Shown: positions 53,202 through 62,234, counted from the first letter of the stretch. The stretch: DNA of 64,000 nucleotides from Streptomyces sp. AC550_RSS872 (GCF_019049285.1 NZ_JAGMUL010000062.1:114541-178540), one strand, 5' to 3'. The notes: generated from the letters alone by a model not told the origin. Translations and numbers: made by a program.

Positions 53202-53795
53202 ATGCCCGCTCCCTCCTCCAGGGGATCGCGACTGGACACCCTTGTCAGGGAGATCCGCGACGCGCTGCGCATCCCCGCCGAAGGCCGGTCCGAGCAACCG
53301 GGCCGGCAGGTCTCGGACGTCCTCGCCGCCCATCTGCGCCACGACGACCTGCTGACCGATGAGCAGTTGGCCGCCGATCAGGCCGCGTACAGGCAACACG
53401 TCCTGCACATCGAGCCGGACGGCACGTTCTCCGTCGTCGCCCTCGTGTGGCTGCCCGGCCAGCACACCCCGATCCACGACCACGTCTGCTGGTGTGTGAT
53501 CGGCATCTACCGAGGAGCCGAGGAGGAGATCCGCTACCAGCTCGTCGACGAGGACGGCTCACCGCACCTCGTCCCCGCCGACGTGACCGCCAACCACACC
53601 GGCACCGTCACCTACCTCTCGCCGCCGGGGGACATCCACGAGGTCCGCAGCGCGACCGACGGCCTGACCGTCTCCCTGCACGTGTACGGAGCCGACGTCG
53701 GCAGGCTCGGCACCAGTATCCGGCGGTGCTACGACCTGCCGGTTCGGCCGCCGCACGCCGCCCTCGGCGCGGTACAGCGGCCCGCCAGGCCGTAA
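53202..53795 (+). CDS. cysteine-dioxygenase-like cupin
   Basis: 197 residues; ATG 53202 has the ideal ribosome site AAAGGAG. The cupin motif PGQHTPIHDHVCWCVIGIYRG gives two iron-binding histidines with the G-x5-HxH spacing of thiol dioxygenases, and the third His is in GDIHEVRS. A cysteine lies at the position used for the Cys-Tyr cross-link in cysteine dioxygenase. The predicted reaction is O2-dependent oxidation of a thiol to a sulfinate, with cysteine or 3-mercaptopropionate the usual substrates. In this cluster it may supply a sulfinated building block or oxidise a carrier-bound thiol. The frame is open further upstream, but only this start is supported. Confidence 0.82.
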   Translation: MPAPSSRGSRLDTLVREIRDALRIPAEGRSEQPGRQVSDVLAAHLRHDDLLTDEQLAADQAAYRQHVLHIEPDGTFSVVALVWLPGQHTPIHDHVCWCVIGIYRGAEEEIRYQLVDEDGSPHLVPADVTANHTGTVTYLSPPGDIHEVRSATDGLTVSLHVYGADVGRLGTSIRRCYDLPVRPPHAALGAVQRPARP

Positions 53796-53808
53796 GGGAA
53801 GCGACATC

Positions 53809-56451
53809 ATGGGGGACAGCGTGCACAACCCGCCGACCACTCTGCCCGAGCTCTTCTCGGCGCAGGTGGCCAGAACACCCGACGCGGTCGCGGTCGTTGC
53901 CGACGGCAGCGTACTGACCTACGCCGAACTGGACGCCCGGGCCGAGCGGTTGGCCCGTGCCCTGGCGGCTCTCGGCGCCGGGCCGGAGACCGTCGTAGCG
54001 GTGAGCGTGCCGCGCTCCGTGGAACTCCTCCTCGCCCTGTACGCGGTCCACAAGACAGGGGCGGCCTACCTGCCGGTCGATCCGGGGCATCCGGCCGAAC
54101 GGGTCGCGCTCATGATCGAGGACGCGCGGCCCGTGACGGTGCTGACCGCCGACGACATCCGGAACCTGTCGGCACGGGACGCGGCGGAGGACAACAAGCC
54201 CCTGCCCGCGCCGCCGCACCCGCTGAGCACCGCGTACGTGATCTACACCTCGGGGTCGACCGGACGGCCGAAGGGCGTCGCCGTACCGCACCGGGCGATC
54301 GTCAACAGGCTTCGGTGGATGCAGGACCGTTACTCGCTCGGCGCCGACGACCGGGTGCTCCAGAAGACCCCGGCGGACTTCGACGTCTCGGTGTGGGAGT
54401 TCTTCTGGCCGCTGAGCGTCGGCGCCTGCCTCGTCGTGGCCGAGCCCGGCGGACACCGGGACCCGCGGTACCTCGCGGAGTTGATCCGGTCCCAGCGGGT
54501 GACGACCGTCCACTTCGTGCCGTCGATGCTCAGGTTGTTCCTCGACGAGCCCGCAGCAGCCGTGTGTACCGGTCTGCGCCGGGTCTTCGCCAGCGGAGAG
54601 GCCCTCCCCGGTGAGCTGCGTGACCGGTTCTTCGCCGTCCTCGGCGGCGCCGAGTTGCACAACCTGTACGGCCCCACGGAGGCGGCTGTGGACGTCTCCC
54701 ACTGGGAGTGCCGGGCGGACGACCCGCCGGGGCCGGTCCCCATCGGCCGACCCGTGTGGAACACCGGCCTCCACGTCCTCGACACCGACCTGAGGCCGGT
54801 GGAGCCCGGCGTCACCGGCGAACTCCACATCACCGGCGTCCAACTGGCCCGCGGCTACGTGAACCGGCCGGACCTCACCGCGGACCGCTTCTTCCCCAAC
54901 CCGTACGGGCCGCCCGGCAGTCGTATGTACCGCACCGGCGACCTCGCCCGCCTGCGCCCCGACGGAGCCGTCGAGTACGTCGGCCGGACCGACCACCAGG
55001 TCAAGGTGCGGGGCATGCGCGTCGAACCGGGCGAGGTGGAGGACGTACTGGCGGGCCTGCCCCCCGTGGCAGCCGCCGCGGTCGTGGCCCGGCCGGACGA
55101 GACGGGCGGCGCGCGACTCGCCGCCTACCTCGTTCCGGACGCCCGCAAGGCGGGTCCCCTGCTCCAGGTGTGCCGGCTCGAACGCGAGGGCCTGCTCGGC
55201 GCCGACGAGCGGCACACACTGCCCAACGGCATGCTCGTCGCATCGGGCAACCACACCGAGACGGACTTCGTCTACCAGGAGATCTTCGAGCACCGCGAGT
55301 ACCTCCGTAACGGCATCACCCTGCCGCCGGGCGCATGCGTGTTCGACGTCGGCGCGCACATCGGGCTGTTCACCCTCGCGGTCGCCCGGTCCTGCCCGGA
55401 CGCCGTCATCCACGCGTTCGAGCCCATCCCCGACCTGTTCCGTCTGCTGGAGCTGAACACCCGCATCCACGGCGCCGACGTCCGGCTGTTCCCGTACGGG
55501 ATCGGTGAGAAGGAGGACACGGCGACGTTCACCTACTACCCGGGCCTGTCCATCATGTCCGGGCGGTTCGGTGACACGGCGCAGGAACGCGGCGTCGTGG
55601 AGGCGTACATACGTAACGACCCTTCCGCGACGGGCCTCGATGTGCCGGGAGCCGAGGCTGACCTCGACGTGCTGCTCACCGAACGGCTGGGGCACGAGGA
55701 GGTGGTCTGCCGGCTGCGGACCCTGTCCGACGTCATCCGCGAGACCGGAGTGGACCGCGTCGACCTACTGAAGATCGACGCGGAGAAGAGCGAACTCGAG
55801 GTCCTCGACGGCATCGACGACGCGCACTGGCCCCTCATCCGCCAGTTGGCGATCGAGGCGCACGACGTGGGCGACAGGGTGGCCCGCGTCAAGGACCGGC
55901 TCACAGCTCACGGCTACGCCGTCGAGGTCGAGACGGCGCCCGTCCTCATGGACACGGGACTGGTCACCCTGTACGCCCGCCGCCTCGGCGACGCGCCGGA
56001 CGGCACGGCCCGGCCCGCCGCCGAGCCCCGCCCTGGCCGGGGGGCCCTCTCCGACCCGGACCTGTTCGAGCAGGAGGTCCGCCGCGCCGCGGCACGCCAC
56101 CTCCCGGAGCACATGATCCCGGCGACGTTCACGGTGCTCGACGCGTTTCCGCTGTCACCGAACGGCAAACTCGACCGCAGGGCGCTCCCGGACCCAATCC
56201 CGCGCACCACCACCGGCGCCGCCCCGCGCACTCCGCAGGAGGAGCTCTTGTGCACCCTGTTCGCGGAGGTGCTCGATCTCCCCGGCATCGGGATCCACGA
56301 CAATTTCTTCCGCGTGGGCGGTCATTCGCTGCTGGGCATCCGCCTGACCGAGCGCATCCGTTCGGTCTTCGGCGTCGACCTGGACATCCGCTCCCTCTTC
56401 GAGTCTCCCACCGTCGCCGGCGTGGCCCACCACCTGATCAACCACCCCTGA
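53809..56451 (+). CDS. stand-alone A(Ser)-PCP with FkbM methyltransferase inside the A domain
   Basis: 880 residues; ATG 53809 with AAGGGAAG upstream. The A domain has YTSGSTGRPKG, LYGPTEAA, YRTGDL and VRGMRVEPGE. Between the A8 region and the terminal GKLDRRAL core (A10) sits an insert (about 445 to 730) with VFDVGAHIGLFTLAVARS and IHAFEPIPDLFRLLELN, the SAM-binding motifs of FkbM-family methyltransferases. Specificity residues read D-V-W-H-F-S-L-V-D-K, the serine code. PCP Ser840. This mirrors the interrupted Ser A domain of KtzH (kutznerides), which makes O-methylserine, so that product is predicted. No C domain is attached: it must deliver its residue in trans or start a chain for the two KS-first proteins upstream. 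Confidence 0.9.
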   Translation: MGDSVHNPPTTLPELFSAQVARTPDAVAVVADGSVLTYAELDARAERLARALAALGAGPETVVAVSVPRSVELLLALYAVHKTGAAYLPVDPGHPAERVALMIEDARPVTVLTADDIRNLSARDAAEDNKPLPAPPHPLSTAYVIYTSGSTGRPKGVAVPHRAIVNRLRWMQDRYSLGADDRVLQKTPADFDVSVWEFFWPLSVGACLVVAEPGGHRDPRYLAELIRSQRVTTVHFVPSMLRLFLDEPAAAVCTGLRRVFASGEALPGELRDRFFAVLGGAELHNLYGPTEAAVDVSHWECRADDPPGPVPIGRPVWNTGLHVLDTDLRPVEPGVTGELHITGVQLARGYVNRPDLTADRFFPNPYGPPGSRMYRTGDLARLRPDGAVEYVGRTDHQVKVRGMRVEPGEVEDVLAGLPPVAAAAVVARPDETGGARLAAYLVPDARKAGPLLQVCRLEREGLLGADERHTLPNGMLVASGNHTETDFVYQEIFEHREYLRNGITLPPGACVFDVGAHIGLFTLAVARSCPDAVIHAFEPIPDLFRLLELNTRIHGADVRLFPYGIGEKEDTATFTYYPGLSIMSGRFGDTAQERGVVEAYIRNDPSATGLDVPGAEADLDVLLTERLGHEEVVCRLRTLSDVIRETGVDRVDLLKIDAEKSELEVLDGIDDAHWPLIRQLAIEAHDVGDRVARVKDRLTAHGYAVEVETAPVLMDTGLVTLYARRLGDAPDGTARPAAEPRPGRGALSDPDLFEQEVRRAAARHLPEHMIPATFTVLDAFPLSPNGKLDRRALPDPIPRTTTGAAPRTPQEELLCTLFAEVLDLPGIGIHDNFFRVGGHSLLGIRLTERIRSVFGVDLDIRSLFESPTVAGVAHHLINHP

Positions 56452-56703
56452 GTTCGCGCGAACCGGAGGAGCCGGACGTACTCAGGGCGGCGGCCTGGCA
56501 GTGATGTGGAGCCTGTGGGATGTTCTCGCCCGTGGCGTCATCGACGGCCACTGCCAGGGCGTCGAGGCCATGGTCGACCAAGCCGTCCCCATCTCTAGGA
56601 ACGCTGCCTGTTCCACCTCGAACAAGAAGGCCCCAGCCCGTGCGACCGTCTCGGAACGCGACGAGTACGGGCTCGACTCCCGCGTCACAGAAACGGCCCG
56701 GTC

Positions 56704-57216
56704 ATGCCCACCCCCAAGCCCTCCAGCGCCATCACTCTGCAAGCGTTTCGCGACGCCATGTCCACCGTTGTCTCCCCCGTCGCCGTGGCCACCGCGATGG
56801 ACGGCTCGCGCCCGCACGGCACCACCGTCAGCGCCTTCGTCTCGCTGTCCCTCACACCCCCGATGGTGCTGGTGTCCCTGGACAACCGCTCTCAACTGCT
56901 CGCGGTCATCCGCCGCACCGGACGACTGGGTCTCAACATCCTGGGCGCTCACCAGGCAGATCTCGCTCTCGCCTTCGCCCGTTCCGGACCGGACAAGTTC
57001 GACGGCGTGACCTGGTCGCCGAGCCAGGATCGACCCCGCCTGCCGGGCTCGGCGGCATGGATCGCCGCCAAGGCCGGTGAGTACGTCACCGCCGGGGACC
57101 ATACTGTCCTGCTCGCCCATGTCGTCACGGCCGAACCAGGCGAGGGCGACCCGGCAGATCTCAGCCCCCTCACCTACCACCAACGCTCCTTCGGCACCCA
57201 CACACCGCTCTGTTGA
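56704..57216 (+). CDS. flavin reductase family protein
   Basis: 170 residues of the FMN-binding split-barrel reductase family (HpaC/ActVB-like): FRDAMSTVVSPVAVATA, the HGTTVSAFVSLSLTPPMVLVSLD core, and GRLGLNILG. Such enzymes give reduced flavin to a monooxygenase. It could therefore serve the luciferase-like domain in the first NRPS and would be the last gene of the cluster. The 252 bp before it (56452-56703) hold a 12-bp palindrome GTTCGCGCGAAC right at the end of the NRPS gene, and open frames on both strands that I cannot support as genes. Association with the cluster is inferred from position. Confidence 0.82.
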   Translation: MPTPKPSSAITLQAFRDAMSTVVSPVAVATAMDGSRPHGTTVSAFVSLSLTPPMVLVSLDNRSQLLAVIRRTGRLGLNILGAHQADLALAFARSGPDKFDGVTWSPSQDRPRLPGSAAWIAAKAGEYVTAGDHTVLLAHVVTAEPGEGDPADLSPLTYHQRSFGTHTPLC

Positions 57217-57385
57217 GGCCGGCGCTCCGGCGGCCGGACAGGGGCGCAGCGCCTGCACCATGGCGTGCACGGCACGCTGATCCACCGCATCGGTGGTCCG
57301 TACTTCGTCGAGGCTGTCCTTCACGCAACCATGGTCGGGACCAATCGAGTCGTCGGCTGATTTGTTGAGGGGCAGAGGGCGCGAA

Positions 57386-58270
57386 ATGGATGTTCGGCAG
57401 CTGGAGTACTTCCTGGCGATTGTTGATCGTGGGGGGTTCAACCGTGCGGCCTCGGCTCTGTACGTGTCGCAGCCGTCGCTGTCGCAGGCCGTGCGGGCGC
57501 TGGAGCGTGACCTCGGCTCCGAGCTGTTCCATCGCATCGGGCGCAGGGCAGTGCTGACGGAGGCCGGAAGGGCTCTGATCGAGCCTGCCCGGGAGGCCGT
57601 GCGGAGTCTGGAGACGGCCCGGGCGAGCGTCGCGGCGGTGCATGAGCTGCGTGAGGGGCGCCTGGATGTGGCGTCCATGCCGTCGCAGGCGGTGGAGCCG
57701 CTGACGAGTCTGGTGAGTGCCTTCAGCCATCGGTATCCCGGCGTCTCCGTGGCCATCAAAGCGGCGTTCACCTCGCGTGACGTGATCGACATGGTGCGCA
57801 CGGGTGCCGTGGAGTTGGGGCTTTTGGCGTCCGCCGGTCCCGTCTCCGACAAGGAGGTCGCCTCACACGCGCTGGGGCGGCAGCGTTTTGTGCTGATGGT
57901 GCCGGCCGACGGCCCGTTCGCCGGCCGGACGGCGGTGGAGTGCCGGGAGCTCGCGGGACAGCGGCTGATCGTCGGGCAGCCGGGTACGGGGATGCGTGCC
58001 TACGTCGACGCGCTGCGGGAACAGGGCATCGAGTTCACCGTCGCCGCTGAGACCGAGCACCGTGTGTCGCTCATGCCCCTGGTACTGGCCGGGGTCGGAC
58101 TCGCGGTGGTCACGGATTCCTGGCGGGACGTCGCCCGGCGGCTGGGCGCCCGCATCCTGGACATCGAGCCGAGGGCCACCCTGGACGTCGCCCTCGTCAG
58201 CCGCCGCGGCAGCCTGTCGCCTGCGGCCGCGGCGTTCGTCACGGCCGCCACCTCGGCCGCCGACAGCTGA
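57386..58270 (+). CDS. LysR-family transcriptional regulator
   Basis: 294 residues. The N-terminal winged helix-turn-helix reads MDVRQLEYFLAIVDRGGFNR, with SQPSLSQAVRALERDLG as the recognition region; the rest is a periplasmic-binding-like effector domain. The start ATG 57386 follows GAGGGG and AGAGGG. It converges with the isomerase gene at 58385, and the 114 bp between them show no clear hairpin. It most likely controls the catabolic genes to its right rather than the NRPS cluster, because its effector domain type and position fit small-metabolite sensing. This is inference only. Confidence 0.93.
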   Translation: MDVRQLEYFLAIVDRGGFNRAASALYVSQPSLSQAVRALERDLGSELFHRIGRRAVLTEAGRALIEPAREAVRSLETARASVAAVHELREGRLDVASMPSQAVEPLTSLVSAFSHRYPGVSVAIKAAFTSRDVIDMVRTGAVELGLLASAGPVSDKEVASHALGRQRFVLMVPADGPFAGRTAVECRELAGQRLIVGQPGTGMRAYVDALREQGIEFTVAAETEHRVSLMPLVLAGVGLAVVTDSWRDVARRLGARILDIEPRATLDVALVSRRGSLSPAAAAFVTAATSAADS

Positions 58271-58384
58271 CAGGCTGGCTGATGAGGCAGGTCCGCATCG
58301 CGTCTTGGACGCCTCACGGACCGCCTTGCCGCAGCGTGGAAGGCGAGTGCAGCACGGGCGTCATGCGTGTGCCGGACTACGCCG

Positions 58385-59230
58385 TCACGCCGGCCTCTCG
58401 GCGCGGCGGCCGCCTGACCTCCGCAACCCCCTTTGCCGGCTCCGGTAGTCGTTCAGCCAGCGGAGACCTTCACTCGTGCCGGCGCGGGGGCGGTACTCGC
58501 AGCCGATCCACCCGTCGAACGCCAGCTCGTCCACCACGTCGAGCAGGTGGCGGACGTTGAGCTCACCCCGATCGGGCTCGCCCCGGTCGGGCACGCCCGC
58601 GATCTGTAGATGACCGACCCGGCCGGTCGGCAGGTCGCGGCGCAGGGTCGCGGTGAGGTCGCCCTCGACGATCTGGCAGTGGTAGAGGTCGAGCTGCACC
58701 TTGAGATTCGAGGCTCCCACCTCCTGCACCACGGCATGGGCCTCGGCCTGGGTGCTCAGGAAGTATCCGGGCATGTCGCGGCCGTTGATCGGCTCGATCA
58801 TGATGACGACGCCCGCGGCGGCGGCCCGTTCCGCGGCCCAGGCCAGGTTGGTCAGGTAGGTGTCGCGGTGCCGGGCCCGCTCGGCCGGTGTCGCGTCCGG
58901 TGGGACCAGCCCGGCCATCAGGTGCACCCGCGGGCAGCCCAGCGCCGCCGCGTACTCCAGCGCCCGGTCGACCCCGGAACGCACCTGTGCCTCGCGTCCG
59001 GGCAGTGCCGCCAACCCGCGCTCTCCGGACTCCCATGCTCCGGGAGGCGCGTTGAAGAGCACCTGCTCCAGGCCGTGGTCGTCGAGCCGGCGGCGCAGCT
59101 CGGCGGCGTCGTACGCATAAGGGAAGAGGTACTCCACGGCCTGGAAGCCGTCGGCCGAGGCCGCGGCGAAGCGGTCGAGGAAATCGTGCTCGGTGTACAT
59201 CATGGACAGGTTCGCTGCGAACCTCGGCAT
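58385..59230 (-). CDS. hydroxypyruvate/2-oxo-tetronate isomerase family TIM barrel
   Basis: 281 residues. MPRFAANLSMMYTEHDFLDR at the start and MIEPINGRDMPGYFL, LKVQLDLYHCQIVEGD and GWIGCEYRP later are the metal- and substrate-binding blocks of the Hyi/OtnI branch of the xylose-isomerase-like barrels. The enzyme interconverts hydroxypyruvate with tartronate semialdehyde, or 2-oxo- and 3-oxo-tetronates. The four-carbon acid sugar kinase nearby supports the tetronate role. The C-terminal end is more basic than usual, from a slightly extended tail. Confidence 0.88.
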   Translation of the reverse strand: MPRFAANLSMMYTEHDFLDRFAAASADGFQAVEYLFPYAYDAAELRRRLDDHGLEQVLFNAPPGAWESGERGLAALPGREAQVRSGVDRALEYAAALGCPRVHLMAGLVPPDATPAERARHRDTYLTNLAWAAERAAAAGVVIMIEPINGRDMPGYFLSTQAEAHAVVQEVGASNLKVQLDLYHCQIVEGDLTATLRRDLPTGRVGHLQIAGVPDRGEPDRGELNVRHLLDVVDELAFDGWIGCEYRPRAGTSEGLRWLNDYRSRQRGLRRSGGRRAERPA

Positions 59231-59347
59231 GCTGGCTCCTGCGTTCCGGCCGGGGAGGCCCGGGTCGGTGGTTGACGACGTGCTTCTCGGTGGTGAGCAC
59301 CGCTGCGGCTTCGACGACGAGGACGAGCGCCAGGACGTACACCGGGA

Positions 59348-59476
59348 TCATCGCCGAATCCGAGTGCGCAGGTAGCCCGCGAGACCCCTCCGGGTGTCGT
59401 TGGCCCTGTGGACGGCTTCCTCCTCCCTGCCGAACGGGCTGACGGGAGCCACCGGACCGAAGATCTCCTCGGCCAT
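59348..59476 (-). pseudogene. C-terminal fragment of an aldehyde dehydrogenase
   Basis: Minus-strand translation from the ATG at 59476 gives MAEEIFGPVAPVSPFGREEE followed by AVHRANDTRRGLAGYLR and a stop at 59348. This is the conserved ALDH block around EEIFGPV..PF and RANDTxYGLAxY, 42 residues of a protein that is normally about 480. Nothing upstream or downstream in frame continues it. The fragment lies between the isomerase and racemase genes. A matching N-terminal fragment lies 2.7 kb away at 62133-62234. Confidence 0.7.
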
Positions 59477-59484
59477 GAGGTCTG

Positions 59485-60195
59485 CTAGGCGCTGTCTGCG
59501 GCATGGGCGGGTTCAGCCGTCTGCTCGCGCAGCACACGCACCGCGTTCTCCGCTCCGCTGCGCGGGCTGGAGAGCACGGGCTTGCCGACGGCTTCGGTGA
59601 TCGCGGGAGCCAGCCGTGCCATGGATGCCTGGGCCAGCACGATCACGTCGGCCTCCTCGGCCAGCGCCCGTGCCCCGCCCAGCACCATCGCGTCGTGGCG
59701 GTCGCGGTCACCGGACATCAGCACCGAGAAGGCGCCCTCGCAGAGCCGCTCCCGCACGGTGATGTCGCGGCCGGCCGCCCGGGCCTTCTCCTCGACGAGG
59801 GCACGGGTCGGCGGCAGCGTCGTGGGGACCGTGGCCAGGACGCCGATGGTGTTGGCGGTCTCGACCGCGGACGCGGTCATCGCGTCGTCGATCTTGACGA
59901 TGGGGACGGAGACCAGGCGCCGGGCCACGTCGATGGCCGGACCGACCGAGGAGCAGGCGGAGAAGACGACGTCGGCCCCCGCGGACTCCGCGGCCTGGGC
60001 CAGGTGCACCATGCGCTGCGTGCTGGCAGGTGAGACCTCACCGTCGCGCACCACGGCTGCGAGTACGTCGCTGTCGACGAAGTGCAGGACCTTGGCGTCG
60101 GGCGCGAGTTCCGCGAGGTAGTCGTTGATGACCGGATCGGCGTTGACGAACAGCAGGCTGGTGTGGAGCACGGCGATCGAGGCAGTGGTGGACAT
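59485..60195 (-). CDS. aspartate/glutamate racemase family protein
   Basis: 236 residues. One catalytic cysteine is clear in VVFSACSSVGP; the second, usually late in the protein, is replaced (IVLAQASMARL), so a simple two-cysteine racemase mechanism is unlikely. The N-terminus IAVLHTSLLFVNADPVINDY and the KIDDAMTASAV segment fit the hydantoin-racemase/maleate-isomerase-like branch often found beside oxo-tetronate kinases. Probably part of the same catabolic array. Exact reaction unknown. Confidence 0.8.
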   Translation of the reverse strand: MSTTASIAVLHTSLLFVNADPVINDYLAELAPDAKVLHFVDSDVLAAVVRDGEVSPASTQRMVHLAQAAESAGADVVFSACSSVGPAIDVARRLVSVPIVKIDDAMTASAVETANTIGVLATVPTTLPPTRALVEEKARAAGRDITVRERLCEGAFSVLMSGDRDRHDAMVLGGARALAEEADVIVLAQASMARLAPAITEAVGKPVLSSPRSGAENAVRVLREQTAEPAHAADSA

Positions 60196-60503
60196 GTGGG
60201 GCTCCAGCAGGGCGCGGTATCGGCCCGCGTGTCCAGGAGGGCACGAGAGCGCGGGACAGAGTGGTGCGAACCGCGCGCAGCGCGCACGGCTGGGAGGGTG
60301 GACGACGGTCTTGTGTCCGCCGGTGCGGTGTGTCTCCAGGCGGCGGGGCCGAGTTCAGGTCATGCGTTCGTCCCCTCGGGGCGGGGGCTCAGGCGGCCGA
60401 TGACGTCCAGGGCGGCGTCCCGGACCGCGTCGCGGCCCGCCGCCAGGCAGGGCGTGACCGGCGGCCGCGGCCTTCTTCAGGGCATCGGTTCCGTGCAGCA
60501 GCA
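60196..60503 (-). pseudogene. region with the C-terminal remnant of an unidentified gene
   Basis: The 308-bp gap between the racemase-like and kinase genes contains, on the minus strand, an end that reads AAGRDAVRDAALDVIGRLSP followed by RPEGTNA and a stop at 60360. Just upstream, in another frame, is LLHGTDALKKAAAAGH. Both look like real protein sequence rather than chance frames, and the change of frame suggests a decayed gene. A PdxA2-like dehydrogenase, the usual partner of the acid sugar kinase, would be expected here, but I cannot confirm the family. The rest of the gap shows nothing. Confidence 0.3.
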
Positions 60504-61937
60504 TCAGGCACTCCTCAGCAGCTCGAGGGCGTCGGCGAGGGCGTCGGCGCCCCCGACGTTCCCGGCGAAGACGATGTAGGGGATACCGGCGGCGGGGCCA
60601 TCCGCGGGCTCCCAGAGGGAGACGATGCCGGGCAGCAGGGTGCCCCGGGCCCAGGCACGGCGGATCCCAAGGCCGTGGGTGGCGGTGTCGCTGGAGGTGA
60701 TACCGCCCTTGGCGACGACGAAGGCGGGCCGCCGGGTGGCGTTGACCTGGCGCACGGCCTCGACGAGTGCGGCGGAGACCCGGCGGGAGATCGCGAGACT
60801 GTCGTTCGCGTCGGCACCCGTCACCAGCACGCGAGAGGTGCGGATCACGGCGTCGGCCGAGTCCAGCGCGCCGGCGGCCGCGGCCGCGACCCCGGCGATG
60901 TGGGCGTCACGCCGCTTCTCGTCGAGCAGCAGGGCCACGTCCAGCTCGTACTCGGCGATCCCACCTCGCTCCCGCAGTCGGTCCAACTGCCGTGTCGTCA
61001 GAGCGACATGAGAGCCCACGACGATGAGACCGTGCGGTGCGTTGCCGCGCAGCGGGCGCAGTTCGGCCGGGGTGAGCGGTGCCCGCGCCGCCTGCCCGGC
61101 GCGGGCCCTGACGAAGGACGGCCCGACCCGGTACAGCAGCTGCGTGCCGTTCTCCTCCGCCTCCGCGAGGGCCAGGGCCAGCACCCGCAGATCGTCGTCG
61201 CACACCGCGTCGACCACGGCCGTACGTCCGCCGCGCAGTGAGGACAGCAACCGCGCCGTGTGCGCCGGGCCGCCGCCGCGCAGGTCGTCGAGGGTGACGC
61301 GCAGGACCTCGTCCGCGGGCACGCGTCCGCCCGTCTTCTCCTCGACCCACTCGGGCAGCGACGAGCTGCGGTAGCCGAAGGTGGCGTCACGGGCGAACTC
61401 GCTCATCCCGACCGGGAGCAGCCCGTCGGCCGTCCGCATCCAGTGGCGGGAGCCGACGGTCAGCCGGCCCGCCTCGATGTAGGCGGGGACCAGCACGACG
61501 CCGTCGACCGTGCCGAGTTCCTCGGTCAGGACATCGGTCTCCAGCGGGAAGTGGCCGCGAAGCGTGGAGTCCCCACGGCTGGCCAGCACGTAGCCGGTGC
61601 CCTCGGCCGCCGACGCCGCGTGCAGGGCGCGGACCACCTCGCGGTCGCGGGCGGCGGCGTCCTCGGGGGACAGGCTGCGGGTGTTGGTGAGGACGAAGAA
61701 GACGGTGCTGTCCTGGCGCAGCGCCCAGCGCAGGTCGTCCACCGTCCAGGACGTCAGGACGGGCACGTCGGCGACCGTCTGGGTGCCGGTGGGATCGTCG
61801 TCGAGGACGACGAGACGGGGGCCGCCGGAGATGCGGGCGGCCACTTCCGCGGCGCTCACCTCACGCACGGGAGGCAGCCCTTTGAGCACCGCTGCCTCGG
61901 GGAGGGGCCGCGTGTGGGCATGGAGGGGTGGAGACAT
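60504..61937 (-). CDS. four-carbon acid sugar kinase family protein
   Basis: 477 residues, OtnK/DUF1537 type. The substrate-binding N-terminal domain has LVVLDDDPTGTQTVADVPVL, SRGDSTLRGHFPLE and VLVPAYIEAGRLTVG. The nucleotide-binding C-terminal domain has RPAFVVAKGGITSSDTA and YIVFAGNVGGADAL. It phosphorylates tetronates such as 3-oxo-tetronate or erythronate. With the isomerase at 58385 it forms a recognisable acid sugar pathway. ATG 61937 follows CAGGAA. Confidence 0.93.
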   Translation of the reverse strand: MSPPLHAHTRPLPEAAVLKGLPPVREVSAAEVAARISGGPRLVVLDDDPTGTQTVADVPVLTSWTVDDLRWALRQDSTVFFVLTNTRSLSPEDAAARDREVVRALHAASAAEGTGYVLASRGDSTLRGHFPLETDVLTEELGTVDGVVLVPAYIEAGRLTVGSRHWMRTADGLLPVGMSEFARDATFGYRSSSLPEWVEEKTGGRVPADEVLRVTLDDLRGGGPAHTARLLSSLRGGRTAVVDAVCDDDLRVLALALAEAEENGTQLLYRVGPSFVRARAGQAARAPLTPAELRPLRGNAPHGLIVVGSHVALTTRQLDRLRERGGIAEYELDVALLLDEKRRDAHIAGVAAAAAGALDSADAVIRTSRVLVTGADANDSLAISRRVSAALVEAVRQVNATRRPAFVVAKGGITSSDTATHGLGIRRAWARGTLLPGIVSLWEPADGPAAGIPYIVFAGNVGGADALADALELLRSA

Positions 61938-62132
61938 GGCGAATTCCTGACCTGTTACGGGTAGTTGAGGGGAAACGTCAGGTGATGGTGACGTCGTCGT
62001 CGATCACCTGGCCTTCTCTCGGAGCATGTTCAGGCGCGCGTGTGCGTGGGGTGCAGCAAGGGGGCGAGCGAGCACGACCCGTCAGGGCGGCAGGGACTTC
62101 CCACGACCACGTCGCGGAAAGTCCCCGCAGTG
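61938..62132. other. intergenic region, possible gene remnant
   Basis: Upstream of the kinase gene the minus strand reads APREGQVIDDDVTIT before a stop at 61978, which looks like the end of a protein, but no family is evident and the sequence further upstream is not convincing. No promoter is called. Confidence 0.25.
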
Positions 62133-62234
62133 TCACCGCCGCCGGCGGGCAGCGACGGCCGTCCCGTTCGACGGGTTGACGACGGTGAAGGCGCGACCCC
62201 TGGCGGCGGGGACCTGGTTTCCGCCGATCAGCAA
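62133..62234 (-). pseudogene. N-terminal fragment of an aldehyde dehydrogenase
   Basis: From a TTG at 62234 that overlaps the end of the M14-like gene, the minus strand reads LLIGGNQVPAARGRAFTVVN, then PSNGTAVA, four arginines and a stop at 62133. This is the first strand pair of an aldehyde dehydrogenase (compare xxIGGxWVxAxxGxxFxVxNPATGxVVA), cut off after about 29 residues. The coupling to the upstream stop suggests that a full ALDH gene once followed in the operon. Confidence 0.65.

Noticed and set aside
56482..57852. Minus-strand frame of 456 codons across the flavin reductase and LysR genes
   Set aside because: It lies opposite two recognised genes. A few stretches over 56490-56700 look protein-like (possible mobile-element remnant), but no family could be named.
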